DNA of 64,000 bases from Bradyrhizobium iriomotense. GTDB lineage: Bacteria; Pseudomonadota; Alphaproteobacteria; Rhizobiales; Xanthobacteraceae. The stretch lies in NCBI RefSeq assembly GCF_018129405.1, contig NZ_JAFCLP010000004.1, forward strand, positions 62,001 through 126,000, read 5' to 3'. The translations under genes and the position numbers were made by a program. Positions 17,691 through 27,777 of the stretch are shown one piece after another. The notes beneath the pieces are model-generated. The model saw only the letters and a program-made list of their open reading frames with translations, was not told the origin of the DNA and made no database searches. Each line of letters begins with the position of its first letter. The first letter of the stretch is position 1.

Positions 17691-17817
17691 GATAAACTAA
17701 ATTCCCCGCGTGAAGGACCAGCCCTAAGCGATTGTCCCAACATCACTTTGCGGCACGAAGGTGGCCAAAGCCAGCATCGCCCGGAAAGTGCAAATTATCA
17801 TTAATTGCGGTGGACGG

Positions 17818-18270
17818 CTAATTCCGCCGCTGCCACCTGCCCCGTTCGTCGGCCTGCCAATAGGTGACATCAAATCCCCGCGCCTTGCAATCCGTCCAGG
17901 CGGTGCGGGCCAAAGCGAGCGCATCCGGATCGTCGCCGTTGAACAACAGCACCATGCGCTCATAGCCCTGAGCGTCTTGCGGCAGTGCGGCGCTGTCGAC
18001 CAGGAAGCGGACATTGGCGCCGTTGGGATTGCCCTCCTCGATCGCCAGCACGATCGGCTGATCGGCAGCATCGCTCACCCGCCAGGTCGCGTGCGGCAGG
18101 AAGGAATCGTCGCGATAGGTCCACAAATGCGCGTCGAGCGCATCGGCGCGTTCCTCCGAGGTCGACTGCACGACGACGCGCCAGCCGCGCTCGAGCGATT
18201 TCTCGAGAAGCGGCGGCAACACGTTCTCCACCGTCATGTTTTGCAGATGGTAGAACAGCACTTCGGTCAT
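17818..18270 (-). CDS. holC: DNA polymerase III chi subunit
   Basis: A 150-residue HolC protein. The N-terminal MTEVLFYHLQNMTVENVLPPLLEKSLERGWRV, the DALDAHLWTYRDDSFLPHATW box and YERMVLLFNGDDP are family features. It links the clamp loader to single-strand-binding protein during replication. The ATG at 18268-18270 lies 4 bases after the pepA stop, which reproduces the conserved pepA-holC order. An upstream in-frame start would overlap pepA and add unrelated residues. Confidence 0.93.
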   Translation of the reverse strand: MTEVLFYHLQNMTVENVLPPLLEKSLERGWRVVVQSTSEERADALDAHLWTYRDDSFLPHATWRVSDAADQPIVLAIEEGNPNGANVRFLVDSAALPQDAQGYERMVLLFNGDDPDALALARTAWTDCKARGFDVTYWQADERGRWQRRN

Positions 18271-18274
18271 TTGG

Positions 18275-19774
18275 TCACTTGCGCTCGTAATGATCGGCGA
18301 CCAGGCGGTCGAGCAGGCGGACGCCATAGCCACTTCCCCAGCTCTGGTTGATGTCGGTCTTCGGCGCGCCCATGGCGGTGCCGGCGATGTCGAGATGCGC
18401 CCAGGGCGTGCCGTCGACGAAGCGCTGCAGGAACTGCGCGGCGGTGATCGAGCCGCCGTGGCGGCCGCCGGTGTTCTTCATGTCGGCGAACTGGGAATCG
18501 ATCAGCTTGTCGTATTCGGGGCCGAGCGGCAGGCGCCAGACCTTCTCTCCGCTCTCGATGCCGGCCGCGAGCAGGCGCTCGGCGAGCTCGTCGTTGTTGG
18601 AGAACATGCCGGCATGCTCGGTGCCGAGCGCGACCACGATCGCACCGGTCAGCGTCGCCAGATCCACCATGAATTTCGGCTTGGTCTTCTTGGCGACGTA
18701 CCAGAGCATGTCGGCGAGCACGAGGCGGCCTTCGGCGTCGGTGTTGATGATCTCGATGGTCTGGCCCGACATCGAGGTGACGATGTCGCCCGGCCGCTGT
18801 GCATTGCCGTCGGGCATGTTCTCGACGAGGCCGATGGCGCCGACCACGTTGGCCTTGGCCTTGCGCGCCGCCAGCGCGTGCATCAGGCCGACGACGCAGG
18901 CCGCCCCGCCCATGTCGCCCTTCATGTCCTCCATGCTGCCGGCCGGCTTGATCGAGATGCCGCCGGTATCGAAGCAGACGCCCTTGCCGACGAAGGCGAC
19001 CGGTGCCTCACCCTTCTTCCCGCCGTCCCAGCGCATGATCACGGTGCGGCTCGGCCGCGCCGAGCCCTGGCCGACGCCGAGCAGCGCGCCCATGCCGAGC
19101 TTCTGCATCGCCTTGACGTCGAGCACCTCGATCTTGACGCCGAGCTTGCGGAGCTGACCCGCGCGGCGTGCGAACTCCTCGGGGAAAAGCACGTTCGGCG
19201 GCTCGTTGACGAGGTCGCGGGCGATGACCACTCCGTCGACGACGTGGCCGGCCGAGGCAAACGCCTTCTTCGCAGCAGTCGCGTCGCCAACCGCAAGCGA
19301 GATGTCAGCGCGCGAGCCGCCCTCCTCGCCGTCCTTCTTCTTGGTCTTGTAGCGATCGAACTTGTAGGCGCGTAGGCGAAGGCCCGAGGCGACCGCGACC
19401 GCCTGCTCGCTGGTCATGGCGCCGCCGGGCAATTCCGCCATGATGGTCATGGCGGCGGTACCGGCCGTGAGCTTGCTCGCCGCCACGCCGCCGAATTTGA
19501 GGAAATCGCTCGCCTTCAGGCTCGCCGGCTTGCCGGCCCCGATCACCACCAGACGGGTGGCCTTCACGCCCTCCGGCGCCAGGATGTCCAGGGCAGCCCC
19601 GCTTTTACCCTTGAAGCCGGCGGCGGAGGCCGCCCGCTTCACGAGGTCGGCACCGGCTCCGAGCGCCTTGGCCGTCGCCGGGCCGAGCTTCAGGCCGTCG
19701 TCGCAGAACACGACCAGGATGCCACGGGCGGCAGCAGACAACGGGACGAAGCCGACCTTGATGGCATCGGACAT
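18275..19774 (-). CDS. pepA: Leucyl aminopeptidase (M17)
   Basis: A 499-residue cytosolic M17 metallopeptidase that removes N-terminal residues from peptides using two metal ions. The catalytic C-terminal domain has [29 protein letters not shown] with the metal and lysine ligands, and the signature [14 protein letters not shown]. The N-terminal alpha/beta domain (1-170) is the more variable half. The ATG at 19772-19774 follows a strong GGAGGAG site at 6 bases; the in-frame start five codons earlier is less likely. Some PepA proteins also bind DNA; nothing here shows that. Confidence 0.95.
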   Translation of the reverse strand: MSDAIKVGFVPLSAAARGILVVFCDDGLKLGPATAKALGAGADLVKRAASAAGFKGKSGAALDILAPEGVKATRLVVIGAGKPASLKASDFLKFGGVAASKLTAGTAAMTIMAELPGGAMTSEQAVAVASGLRLRAYKFDRYKTKKKDGEEGGSRADISLAVGDATAAKKAFASAGHVVDGVVIARDLVNEPPNVLFPEEFARRAGQLRKLGVKIEVLDVKAMQKLGMGALLGVGQGSARPSRTVIMRWDGGKKGEAPVAFVGKGVCFDTGGISIKPAGSMEDMKGDMGGAACVVGLMHALAARKAKANVVGAIGLVENMPDGNAQRPGDIVTSMSGQTIEIINTDAEGRLVLADMLWYVAKKTKPKFMVDLATLTGAIVVALGTEHAGMFSNNDELAERLLAAGIESGEKVWRLPLGPEYDKLIDSQFADMKNTGGRHGGSITAAQFLQRFVDGTPWAHLDIAGTAMGAPKTDINQSWGSGYGVRLLDRLVADHYERK

Positions 19775-20113
19775 GGATAACTCCTCCAAAACATGGGGCT
19801 TTTTGCCGTTCGGCGGTTCCGGCCACAGGCCGGAGCTGAACGGCGATTCACTGGACTTTGCCTACTATGGGCCACCGGCCCGGCAGATGCCAAGCACCGC
19901 CGTGGCCGCCAGGCCACAACGGGCGAAATATTAACCATATATCGAGGGCGCCACGGGGCAGCCATTTTGTTGACGGATCAAAGGGATGGTAGTGAGAGAG
20001 TAAGCCGGCGGAAGCGGTGGTTGGCCGACCTTGGGGATCCCCTGATCGGGGATTGGTTGGACAGCCGGAGTTCCGGCCTGCAGTGGGGCTTGGTGGGAAT
20101 CGTGCGGTAGCGC
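19775..20113. other. Divergent promoter region pepA / lptF
   Basis: This 339-base gap separates divergent pepA and lptF and must hold both promoters. Apart from the pepA ribosome binding site (around 19781-19787) I see only a TTGACG hexamer at about 19970 on the plus strand, without a convincing -10 at the right distance. No gene was found. Confidence 0.4.
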
Positions 20114-21283
20114 ATGGGGTCGATCGATAGGTATATTTTCCGCACGACGCTGGCGTCGTTTGCGCTGGTCCTGGTCAGCCTCACTGGCGTGATCTGGATT
20201 ACGCAGGCGTTGCGCGGCATCGACCTGATGACGAGCCAGGGTCAGACCATTCTCACCTTCCTCGGCATCACCGGCCTCGTCATTCCGGCGCTGGTTCTGA
20301 TCATCTCGCCGATCGCGCTGATGATCGCGATCTCGCACACGCTGAACAAGCTTGCGACCGATTCCGAGATCATCGTGATGAATGCCGCCGGCTTCTCGCC
20401 GTTCCGGCTGTTCTATCCGTTCTTCTACGCCACCTGCGTGGTGGCGCTGCTGGTCGCCTTCATCGCGGCGTATCTGGCGCCCGACGGCATGCGGCGGATC
20501 AAGCAATGGGACGCCGAGATCACCGCCGACGTGCTCACCAACATCCTCCAGCCCGGCCGCTTCGCCCAGCTCGACAAGAGCCTGACGATCCGCATCCGTG
20601 AACGCAAGCCCGGCGGCATTCTCGAGGGCATCTTCATCGACGACCGCCGCGATCCGAACGAGCGAGTCTCGATTGTCGCCGAGCAGGGCGAGGTCGTAAA
20701 GAACGAGAACGGCTCGTTCCTAGTGCTGAAGAACGGCAATCTCCAGCGCTTCGAGGCCGGCAAGCGCGATCCCGCGCTGGTGGCGTTCGGGCGCTACGGC
20801 TTCGACATGTCGAAATTCGGCAATCAGGGCCGTGACGTCACCCTCGGCATCCGCGAGCGTTATCTCTGGGAGCTGTTCTCGCCGGCCGAGGACGATCCCG
20901 TCTACAAGCAGATTCCCGGGCAGTTCCGCTCAGCGCTGCATGACAGCCTGCTGGCGCCGGTCTATCCCTTCGCCTTTGCCGTGCTGACCTTCGCCTTCCT
21001 GGGTGCGCCTCGCACCACCCGCCAGAGCCGCAACTTCTCGATCGGCTCCTCCATCATCGCGGTGTTCGGCCTGCGCATGGCCGGCTTCGCCTGCTCGGTG
21101 ATGGCGGTGAAATCGCCGGAGGCGGTGCTCGTTCAATATGCGATGGTCGTGGGCGCCATCGGCGTCGGGCTGTGGATGATCATCGGCGGCGTCGTGGTCG
21201 AACCGCCACCCCGCCTCATGGAGGCCATCAACAGGTCGAACGCGCGTATCGCGCGGCTGTTCGGACGGCCGGCCACCGCATGA
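20114..21283 (+). CDS. lptF: LPS export permease LptF
   Basis: A 389-residue inner-membrane protein of the YjgP/YjgQ family: a first block of three helices (residues about 10-115, including LVIPALVLIISPIALMIAI), a periplasmic beta-jellyroll domain (about 130-270) and three C-terminal helices. With LptG and LptB it extracts LPS from the inner membrane. The coupling-helix region EIIVMNAAGFSP (about 88-99) contacts LptB in known structures. The start ATG at 20114 begins MGSIDRYIF, typical for the family. The stop overlaps the lptG start (ATGA, 21280-21283). Confidence 0.94.
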   Translation: MGSIDRYIFRTTLASFALVLVSLTGVIWITQALRGIDLMTSQGQTILTFLGITGLVIPALVLIISPIALMIAISHTLNKLATDSEIIVMNAAGFSPFRLFYPFFYATCVVALLVAFIAAYLAPDGMRRIKQWDAEITADVLTNILQPGRFAQLDKSLTIRIRERKPGGILEGIFIDDRRDPNERVSIVAEQGEVVKNENGSFLVLKNGNLQRFEAGKRDPALVAFGRYGFDMSKFGNQGRDVTLGIRERYLWELFSPAEDDPVYKQIPGQFRSALHDSLLAPVYPFAFAVLTFAFLGAPRTTRQSRNFSIGSSIIAVFGLRMAGFACSVMAVKSPEAVLVQYAMVVGAIGVGLWMIIGGVVVEPPPRLMEAINRSNARIARLFGRPATA

Positions 21284-22377
21284 GCATGCTCACCAACACA
21301 CTCGGGCGCTATTTCGCCGGCCGCTTCGTCGTCGCGGCGCTCGGCGTGTTCGCGAGCATCTTCCTGCTGCTGGTGCTGGTCGACTACATCGAGATGGTGC
21401 GCAAGACGTCCGGCCTTGCATCCGCCTCCGCGATCATGGTGGCCGAGACTTCGCTGTTCCGGGTGCCGCAGCTTTTGGAGAAGCTGACGCCGTTCTGCAT
21501 GCTGATCGGCGCCATGACCTGCTATCTCGCCCTCTCCCGCCGGCTCGAGCTCGTGGTTGCGCGCGCCGCCGGCATCTCGGCCTGGCAGTTCATCGCGCCG
21601 GCGCTCGGCAGCGCGCTCCTGATCGGGGTCATCGCCACCGTCGCCTACAATCCGATGTCGGCCAATCTGCGCGAGCTCTCCAAGCGCATGGAGGCCGAGC
21701 TGTTCGGCTCCGCGCCCGGCGGCGGCATCCAGGATGCCTCCGGCTTCTGGCTCAATCAGGTGACCAGCGACGGCCAGACCATCATCAATGCGGCGCGCAG
21801 CGAGAAGCAGGGCGTGCGGCTAACGGGGCTCACGCTGTTCCGATTTGACACAAAGCAGCATTTCCAGGAGCGGGTCGAGGCGCGCGAGGCGACGCTCGAG
21901 GCCGGCCATTGGCTGTTCAAGGGCGTGCGCCGTTTCTCGCTGGATGCACCGCCGATCGACCAGGCCAGCCTGGAGATTCCGACGACGCTGACCGAGGCCC
22001 AGGTCCGCAACAGCTTTTCCACACCCGAGACTGTGTCCTTTTGGCAACTACCGAGCTACATCAGCTCTTCCGAAAGCTCGGGCTTCGCGACAGCCGGCTA
22101 TCGACTCCAGTATCACAAGCTTCTGGCACAGCCGTTTTTGCTGGCCGCCATGGTGATGCTCGCGGCCTCGGTGTCGTTGCGCTTCTTCCGGATGGGCGGC
22201 GTGCAGAAGATGGTTTTGAGTGGCGTGGGCGCAGGCTTTCTGCTCTACGTTCTGTCGAAAGTGACTGAAGACTTGAGCAAGGCTGAGTTGATGCATCCGA
22301 TCGCTGCGGCGTGGTTGCCCGTGGTGGTGGGCGGCCTGACCGGCTTTTTGGCCTTGTTGTATCAGGAGGACGGTTAG
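21280..22377 (+). CDS. lptG: LPS export permease LptG
   Basis: A 365-residue partner of LptF with the same architecture: N-terminal helices (LGRYFAGRFVVAALGVFASIFLLLVLVDYIEM), a periplasmic jellyroll and C-terminal helices. The ELVVARAAGISAWQF element is the LptB-contacting coupling helix. Its ATG lies in the lptF stop codon and its TAG shares a base with the GTG of lptD, so the three genes are translationally linked. The ATG at 21280 is chosen because the frame upstream runs inside lptF. Confidence 0.94.
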   Translation: MSMLTNTLGRYFAGRFVVAALGVFASIFLLLVLVDYIEMVRKTSGLASASAIMVAETSLFRVPQLLEKLTPFCMLIGAMTCYLALSRRLELVVARAAGISAWQFIAPALGSALLIGVIATVAYNPMSANLRELSKRMEAELFGSAPGGGIQDASGFWLNQVTSDGQTIINAARSEKQGVRLTGLTLFRFDTKQHFQERVEAREATLEAGHWLFKGVRRFSLDAPPIDQASLEIPTTLTEAQVRNSFSTPETVSFWQLPSYISSSESSGFATAGYRLQYHKLLAQPFLLAAMVMLAASVSLRFFRMGGVQKMVLSGVGAGFLLYVLSKVTEDLSKAELMHPIAAAWLPVVVGGLTGFLALLYQEDG

Positions 22378-24869
22378 TGACTGCCGTCCGTCGAGGGCTC
22401 GTGTCTCGTTTGACGCGGCGTACTGTGGTGCGCGCGAACGGGGGCGGTTTGTCTATTCGCAGGCTGCTGCTCGCTGTTGCCGCCGTGGCATCGCTCGGCG
22501 GGCTGCTGGATGCAGCCCTCGTGGCCCCCGCCTCTGCCCAGGCCTTCACCTACAATCCGCTGCCGCCGCGCCCGAAGCCGCCGAAGGTCGCCAACGACAA
22601 CCAGATGCTGGTCCAGGCGACCGAGGTCGACTACGACTACAACAATTCGCGCGTCTCCGCGGTCGGTAACGTCCAGCTGTTCTACAACGGCACCAGCGTC
22701 GAGGCCGACAGGGTCATTTACGACCAGAAGACCAAGCGGCTCCATGCCGAAGGCAACATCCGCATGACGGATGCCGACGGCAAGATCACTTATGCCGAGA
22801 TCATGGATCTCTCCGACGATTACCGCGACGGTTTCGTCGATTCGCTGCGCGTGGACACCGCCGACCAGACCCGCATGGCGGCGAGCCGCGCCGACCGCTC
22901 CAGCGGCAATTACACGGTGTTCGAGAACGGCGTCTACACGGCCTGCGCGCCCTGTAAGGACGATCCGAAGAAGCCGCCGCTGTGGCAGGTCAAGGGTGCC
23001 CGCATCATCCACGACCAGCAGGAGAAGATGCTGTATTTCGAGACGGCGCAGCTCGAGTTCTTCGGCGTGCCGCTCGCCTACATGCCGTACTTCTCGACGC
23101 CCGACCCGACCGTGAAGCGCAAGACCGGCTTCCTGATGCCGGGCTTCACCTCGAATTCCTCGACCTATGGCTATGGCGTGGAAATCCCGTTCTACTGGGC
23201 GATCGCGCCCGACATGGACGCGACCTTCAACCCGCGCATCACCTCCAAGCAGGGCGTGCTGTTCCAGGCCGAATTCCGCCAGCGCCTGCTGGACGGCGCC
23301 TATCAGATCCGCGTCTACGGCATCGACCAGCTCGATCAAGGCGCGTTCGCCGGGCTGCCGGGTGACCGCCAGTTCCGCGGCGCCGTCGACACCAAGGGTC
23401 AGTTCGCGCTGAACGACAAATGGGTCTGGGGCTGGGACGGCGTCCTGATGTCCGACTACTACTTCTTCTCGGACTACCGCCTGGCACAGTACCGCGACAC
23501 GCTCGGCTCGTTCCTGAACCTGCCGACCGACGCGGTTTCGCAGCTCTATCTGACGGGCGTCGGCAACCGCAGCTTCTTCGACGCGCGCACGATGTACTGG
23601 CTGAGCTACTCGGGCAACCAGGACAAGGTGCCGGTCGTCTACCCCGTGATCGACTACTCGAACGTGCTCAACTATCCGGTGTTCGGCGGCGAGTTCAGCT
23701 ACAAGACCAATTTCCTGAACCTGTCGCGCGAGAACGCGGTGTTCGATCCGATCACGACGCTCGCCAACACCAACGGCCTGTGCACCACCGCCTCGGCCGA
23801 TCCGCTCGCGCGCTTGCCGTCGCAGTGTCTGCTGCGCGGCTTCCCCGGCACCTACACCCGCCTCACCGCCGAAGCGCAGTGGCGCAAGTCCTTCACCGAT
23901 CCGTTCGGCCAGATCTGGACGCCGTTCGCCAGCGTGCGCGCCGATGCGATCAATTCCTCGGTCTCCAATCAGCCGGGCGTGTCGAACTACCTGCCGGTCG
24001 GCGACACCCAGGCATTCCGCCTGATGCCGACCGTCGGCCTCGAATACCGCTACCCCTTCATCAACGTTCAGCCCTGGGGCTCGACCACCATCGAGCCGAT
24101 CGCGCAGATCATCATCCGCCCGAACGAGACCTATGCCGGCAAGCTGCCGAACGAGGACGCGCAGAGCATGGTGTTCGACGCTTCGAACCTGTTCAGCGTC
24201 GACAAGTTCTCCGGCTACGACCGCGTCGAGGGCGGCGGCCGCGCCAATGTCGGCGTGCAGTCCACCACGCAGTTCGACAAGGGCGGCGCGGTCAAGGTGC
24301 TGTTCGGTCAGTCCTACCAGCTGTTCGGCATGAACTCCTTCGCGGTCCAGGACTCCATCAACACGGGCCTGGATTCCGGCCTCGACAAGCCGCGCTCGGA
24401 TTACGTGGCAAGCGCCAGCTACTCGCCCAACCGCACCTACACCTTCAGCGTCCGCTCCCGCATGGACGAGCAGACCTGGAACGTGCAGCGCTTCGAGGCC
24501 GAAGGCCGCGCCAATTTCGATCGCTGGTCGATCAGCATGCTGTACGGCAATTACGCGCCGCAGCCGGAGCTCGGCTATCTGACGCGCCGCGAGGGCATCC
24601 TGACCTCGGGCTCGCTGAAGGTCGCGACCAACTGGGTGGTGACGGGGTCGGCGCGCTGGGATCTCGAGGCCAACAAGATCAACCAGTATGTGCTCGGCGC
24701 CGGCTATGTCGACGATTGCTTCGTGCTGGCGGCGAACTATGTAACCTCGTACAGCTACTCCGCGGGCTCGACCCCGCCCGTGCTGAGCCACGCGTTCATG
24801 TTCCAGATCGGACTGCGCACGCTGGCGACCTCGTCGACGAGCAGCAGTTCCGCCGGCGGCTTCCAGTGA
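22377..24869 (+). CDS. lptD: LPS assembly outer-membrane protein LptD
   Basis: An 830-residue outer-membrane protein. A basic N-terminus and a hydrophobic core ending APASAQA form the signal peptide. The OstA/LptA-like jellyroll follows (about 50-190: VSAVGNVQLFYNGTSVEADRVIYDQ), then a large beta-barrel. Two N-terminal-domain cysteines (CAPC near 192) and later Cys residues could form the disulfides needed for barrel function. I take the GTG at 22377, which shares its G with the lptG stop, as the start; a longer reading would run far into lptG. It inserts LPS into the outer leaflet together with LptE. Confidence 0.92.
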   Translation: MTAVRRGLVSRLTRRTVVRANGGGLSIRRLLLAVAAVASLGGLLDAALVAPASAQAFTYNPLPPRPKPPKVANDNQMLVQATEVDYDYNNSRVSAVGNVQLFYNGTSVEADRVIYDQKTKRLHAEGNIRMTDADGKITYAEIMDLSDDYRDGFVDSLRVDTADQTRMAASRADRSSGNYTVFENGVYTACAPCKDDPKKPPLWQVKGARIIHDQQEKMLYFETAQLEFFGVPLAYMPYFSTPDPTVKRKTGFLMPGFTSNSSTYGYGVEIPFYWAIAPDMDATFNPRITSKQGVLFQAEFRQRLLDGAYQIRVYGIDQLDQGAFAGLPGDRQFRGAVDTKGQFALNDKWVWGWDGVLMSDYYFFSDYRLAQYRDTLGSFLNLPTDAVSQLYLTGVGNRSFFDARTMYWLSYSGNQDKVPVVYPVIDYSNVLNYPVFGGEFSYKTNFLNLSRENAVFDPITTLANTNGLCTTASADPLARLPSQCLLRGFPGTYTRLTAEAQWRKSFTDPFGQIWTPFASVRADAINSSVSNQPGVSNYLPVGDTQAFRLMPTVGLEYRYPFINVQPWGSTTIEPIAQIIIRPNETYAGKLPNEDAQSMVFDASNLFSVDKFSGYDRVEGGGRANVGVQSTTQFDKGGAVKVLFGQSYQLFGMNSFAVQDSINTGLDSGLDKPRSDYVASASYSPNRTYTFSVRSRMDEQTWNVQRFEAEGRANFDRWSISMLYGNYAPQPELGYLTRREGILTSGSLKVATNWVVTGSARWDLEANKINQYVLGAGYVDDCFVLAANYVTSYSYSAGSTPPVLSHAFMFQIGLRTLATSSTSSSSAGGFQ

Positions 24870-24922
24870 ACGGTTTGAAGTGACGGCCGCGCGATCCCGA
24901 TCGCAGGATAACCGCGGCTGAC

Positions 24923-25873
24923 ATGCGAGCGACAACCATGACTACTCCATTGCCTGCCTTCCGCGTCCTCCTCGCCATCGGTGCCGGGCTGGTCCTGACC
25001 GGCCTGCCCGCGCCGTCGCGCGCGCAGAACATCGTGGTCATGGTCAACGGCGATCCGATCACCGATTTCGACATCGACCAGCGCGCCAAGCTCGACCAGC
25101 TGACGACGCAGAAGACTCCAGGCCGGCAGGAGGTCATCAACGAGCTGATCGACGACAAGGTGAAGCTCAAGGAAGGCAAGAAATACGGCGTCGATCCCGG
25201 TGTCAGCGACGTCAACCAGTCCTACGAGGGCATGGCGCAGCGCATGCGCATCTCGCCGGATCAGCTGACCAAGTCCCTGGAATCCAAGGGCGTCCGCCCT
25301 GAAACCCTGAAGGGCCGCATGAAGGCCGAGATGGTCTGGACCAGCCTCGTGCGCGGCCGCTTCAAGGAGAAGCTGCTGGTCGGCGAGCGCGACGTCGCGC
25401 AGGCCGTGCAGGCCCAGACCGGCGACAAGCTGCAGGTCGAGGGCACCGAATACAAGATGCAGCCGATCGTGCTGATCGTGCCGCGTGGCTCGTCCCCGGC
25501 CTTCCAGGAGACGCGGCTGAAGGAAGCCGAGCAATACCGCTCCCGCGTCGGAAGCTGCGAGGAAGCCAATTCGCTGTTCCGCTCGACGCCGAACGCCACC
25601 ATTCGCGAGGCCGTCACCAAGACGACGGCGGACCTGCCCGAGGCGCTGCGCAAGGTGCTCGACGACACCCCGATCGGTCACCTGACCGCGCCGGAGGTGA
25701 CCAAAGCGGGCATCGAGATGGTCGTGCTGTGCTCGCGCAAACCGACCGTGATCGACACGCCGAAGAAGCGCGAGGTCCGCGAGAAGATGTACCAGGAGAA
25801 GTACGAGAAGACCCAGAAGGCCTATCTCGAAGAGCTCCGCAAGGCGGCGATGATCGAATATCGCAACCGCTGA
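24923..25873 (+). CDS. surA: SurA-like periplasmic chaperone / peptidyl-prolyl isomerase
   Basis: A 316-residue periplasmic protein with a signal peptide ending APSRAQ (ATG 24923 or 24938 as start). The SurA N-terminal domain begins NIVVMVNGDPITDFDIDQRAKL and contains the conserved VINELIDDKVKLKEGKKYGV helix. A single C-terminal parvulin-like region (about 170-270) is divergent: it keeps the shape of the fold, ending in GIEMVVLCSRK, but the usual active-site motifs are hard to see. A chaperone role for beta-barrel proteins such as LptD is therefore safer than an isomerase claim. It sits 53 bases after lptD and ends in TGATG with pdxA. Confidence 0.85.
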   Translation: MRATTMTTPLPAFRVLLAIGAGLVLTGLPAPSRAQNIVVMVNGDPITDFDIDQRAKLDQLTTQKTPGRQEVINELIDDKVKLKEGKKYGVDPGVSDVNQSYEGMAQRMRISPDQLTKSLESKGVRPETLKGRMKAEMVWTSLVRGRFKEKLLVGERDVAQAVQAQTGDKLQVEGTEYKMQPIVLIVPRGSSPAFQETRLKEAEQYRSRVGSCEEANSLFRSTPNATIREAVTKTTADLPEALRKVLDDTPIGHLTAPEVTKAGIEMVVLCSRKPTVIDTPKKREVREKMYQEKYEKTQKAYLEELRKAAMIEYRNR

Positions 25874-26898
25874 TGGCCGCCCCCCCGATCAAGCCCCTCG
25901 CCCTGACCCTGGGAGAGCCCGCGGGCATCGGCCCCGACATCACGATCGCGGCCTGGCTCCGGCGCCGTGAACTGAACCTGCCCGCCTTCTATCTGCTCGG
26001 CGACGAGGCCTTCGTTGCGCGGCGCGCGGAGGTCATCGGCAAGGCGCTGGGCGCCGAGATCCGGATCGCCCCGGTGAGCCCCAGTGAGGCCGCGGCCGCC
26101 TTCGCCGAGGCCCTGCCCGTGGTCGCGACCGGCGAGCACGCGACGGCCGAGCCCGGCAAGCCCGATGCTACCAGCGCGCCCGCCGCGCTCGCCTCGATCC
26201 GTCAGGCGGTCCTTGACGTGCGCGAGGGGCGCGCCGGCGCCGTGGTCACCAATCCGATCGCCAAGAGCGTGCTCTACCGCGCGGGCTTCCGCCATCCCGG
26301 CCACACCGAATTCCTCGCCGAGCTTGCCGCAAATGGCGGCCACGTGCCGCAGCCGGTGATGATGCTGTGGTCGCCGCGGCTCGCCGTGGTGCCGGTCACC
26401 ATCCACGTCTCCTTGCGCGAGGCGCTGAGCCAGCTCACCAGCGAATTGATCGTCTCGACCGTGCGCATCGTCGCGAGCGAACTGAAATCCCGCTTCGGCA
26501 TCGCGCGGCCGCGCATCGCGATCTCCGGCCTCAATCCCCATGCCGGCGAGGACGGCTCGCTCGGCCACGAGGAACAGACGGTGATTGCGCCGGCGCTTAA
26601 AGTTCTGCGCAACGACGGCATCGAGGCCAGGGGGCCGCTGCCCGCCGACACCATGTTCCACGACGCCGCGCGCAACCTCTATGACTGCGCGGTCTGCATG
26701 TATCACGACCAGGCGCTGATCCCGATCAAGACCGTCGCCTTCGACGACGCGGTCAACGTCACGCTCGGCCTGCCCTTCATCCGTACCTCGCCCGATCACG
26801 GCACCGCCTTCGACATCGCCGGGACAGCCAAGGCCAATCCGGCCAGCCTGATCGCGGCGCTGCAGCTTGCCAGCCGCATGGCGGCTGCGAAAACCTGA
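25873..26898 (+). CDS. pdxA: 4-hydroxythreonine-4-phosphate dehydrogenase
   Basis: A 341-residue metal-dependent dehydrogenase of the pyridoxal 5'-phosphate pathway, oxidising 4-phosphohydroxy-L-threonine for condensation by PdxJ. The N-terminus [15 protein letters not shown] is diagnostic. Metal-binding histidines occur in [11 protein letters not shown], in [10 protein letters not shown] and in [11 protein letters not shown]. The ATG overlaps the surA stop (TGATG at 25871-25875), which sets the start; an upstream frame would run inside surA. The same surA-pdxA-rsmA order is known from gammaproteobacteria. Confidence 0.95.
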   Translation: MAAPPIKPLALTLGEPAGIGPDITIAAWLRRRELNLPAFYLLGDEAFVARRAEVIGKALGAEIRIAPVSPSEAAAAFAEALPVVATGEHATAEPGKPDATSAPAALASIRQAVLDVREGRAGAVVTNPIAKSVLYRAGFRHPGHTEFLAELAANGGHVPQPVMMLWSPRLAVVPVTIHVSLREALSQLTSELIVSTVRIVASELKSRFGIARPRIAISGLNPHAGEDGSLGHEEQTVIAPALKVLRNDGIEARGPLPADTMFHDAARNLYDCAVCMYHDQALIPIKTVAFDDAVNVTLGLPFIRTSPDHGTAFDIAGTAKANPASLIAALQLASRMAAAKT

Positions 26899-27755
26899 TG
26901 AGTGCGATCGACGACCTCCCGCCGCTGCGCGAGGTCATTCGCCAGCACGCGCTGTCGGCCCGCAAATCGCTCGGTCAGAATTTTCTGCTCGACCTCAATC
27001 TCACCGCGCGCATTGCGCGCGCGGCCGCGCCGCTCGAGGACTCCACCATCGTCGAGATCGGTCCCGGCCCGGGCGGATTGACGCGCGCCTTGCTCGCGCT
27101 CGGCGCCCGACGCGTCATCGCGATCGAGCATGACGAGCGCGCGATCCCGGCCTTGCAGGATATTTCCGCGCGCTATCCCGGCCGGCTGGAGATCGTGCAT
27201 GGCGATGCCATGACGTTCGACCCGCGCCCGCTGCTCTTGGGCGAACGCGCAAAGATCGTCGCCAACCTGCCCTACAACATCGCGACCCAACTGCTGATCA
27301 ACTGGCTCACCATAGAGCCCTGGCCGCCCTGGTACGACATGATGGTGCTGATGTTCCAGCGCGAGGTCGGCGAGCGCATCGTCGCGCGCGAGGACGAGGA
27401 GGCCTATGGCCGCCTCGGCGTGCTCGCCAACTGGCGCTGCGAGACCAAGATCCTGTTCGACATTTCGCCGTCCGCCTTCGTGCCGCCGCCGAAGGTCACC
27501 TCCTCCGTCGTGCGCCTCAAGCCGCGCGCAGAGCCGCTCCCTTGCGATCGCAGGCTGCTCGAGCAGGTCGCGGCCGCCGCCTTCGGCCAGCGCCGCAAGA
27601 TGCTGCGGCAGAGCCTGAAATCGCTGGGCATCGATCCCGCGCGCCTTGCCGCGGCCGCCGGCGTCGATGCGACGCGGCGCGCCGAGACGATCCCGATATC
27701 AGGCTTTGTTGCCATGGCCCGTGAATTGGCGGATATACGAAAGGAAGCTGAATAA
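26898..27755 (+). CDS. rsmA: 16S rRNA dimethyladenosine methyltransferase
   Basis: A 285-residue KsgA/RsmA enzyme that dimethylates two adjacent adenines near the 3' end of 16S rRNA during 30S assembly. The [12 protein letters not shown] start, SAM motif [13 protein letters not shown] (about 52) and catalytic motif [11 protein letters not shown] (about 122) are all intact. Its ATG overlaps the pdxA stop (TGATG). It is the last gene of the lptF-rsmA run; the next gene begins 22 bases on with its own GGAGGAGAG site. Confidence 0.95.
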   Translation: MSAIDDLPPLREVIRQHALSARKSLGQNFLLDLNLTARIARAAAPLEDSTIVEIGPGPGGLTRALLALGARRVIAIEHDERAIPALQDISARYPGRLEIVHGDAMTFDPRPLLLGERAKIVANLPYNIATQLLINWLTIEPWPPWYDMMVLMFQREVGERIVAREDEEAYGRLGVLANWRCETKILFDISPSAFVPPPKVTSSVVRLKPRAEPLPCDRRLLEQVAAAAFGQRRKMLRQSLKSLGIDPARLAAAAGVDATRRAETIPISGFVAMARELADIRKEAE

Positions 27756-27777
27756 CAGGAATTCCGGAGGAGAGAAT

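Noticed and set aside
22374-24935. Uninterrupted frame of more than 850 codons antisense to lptD
   Set aside because: Its translation is rich in Arg, Ala, Val, His and Gln with no domain signature. High G+C removes stop codons on the antisense of real genes; the lptD strand has a signal peptide and OstA and barrel features.
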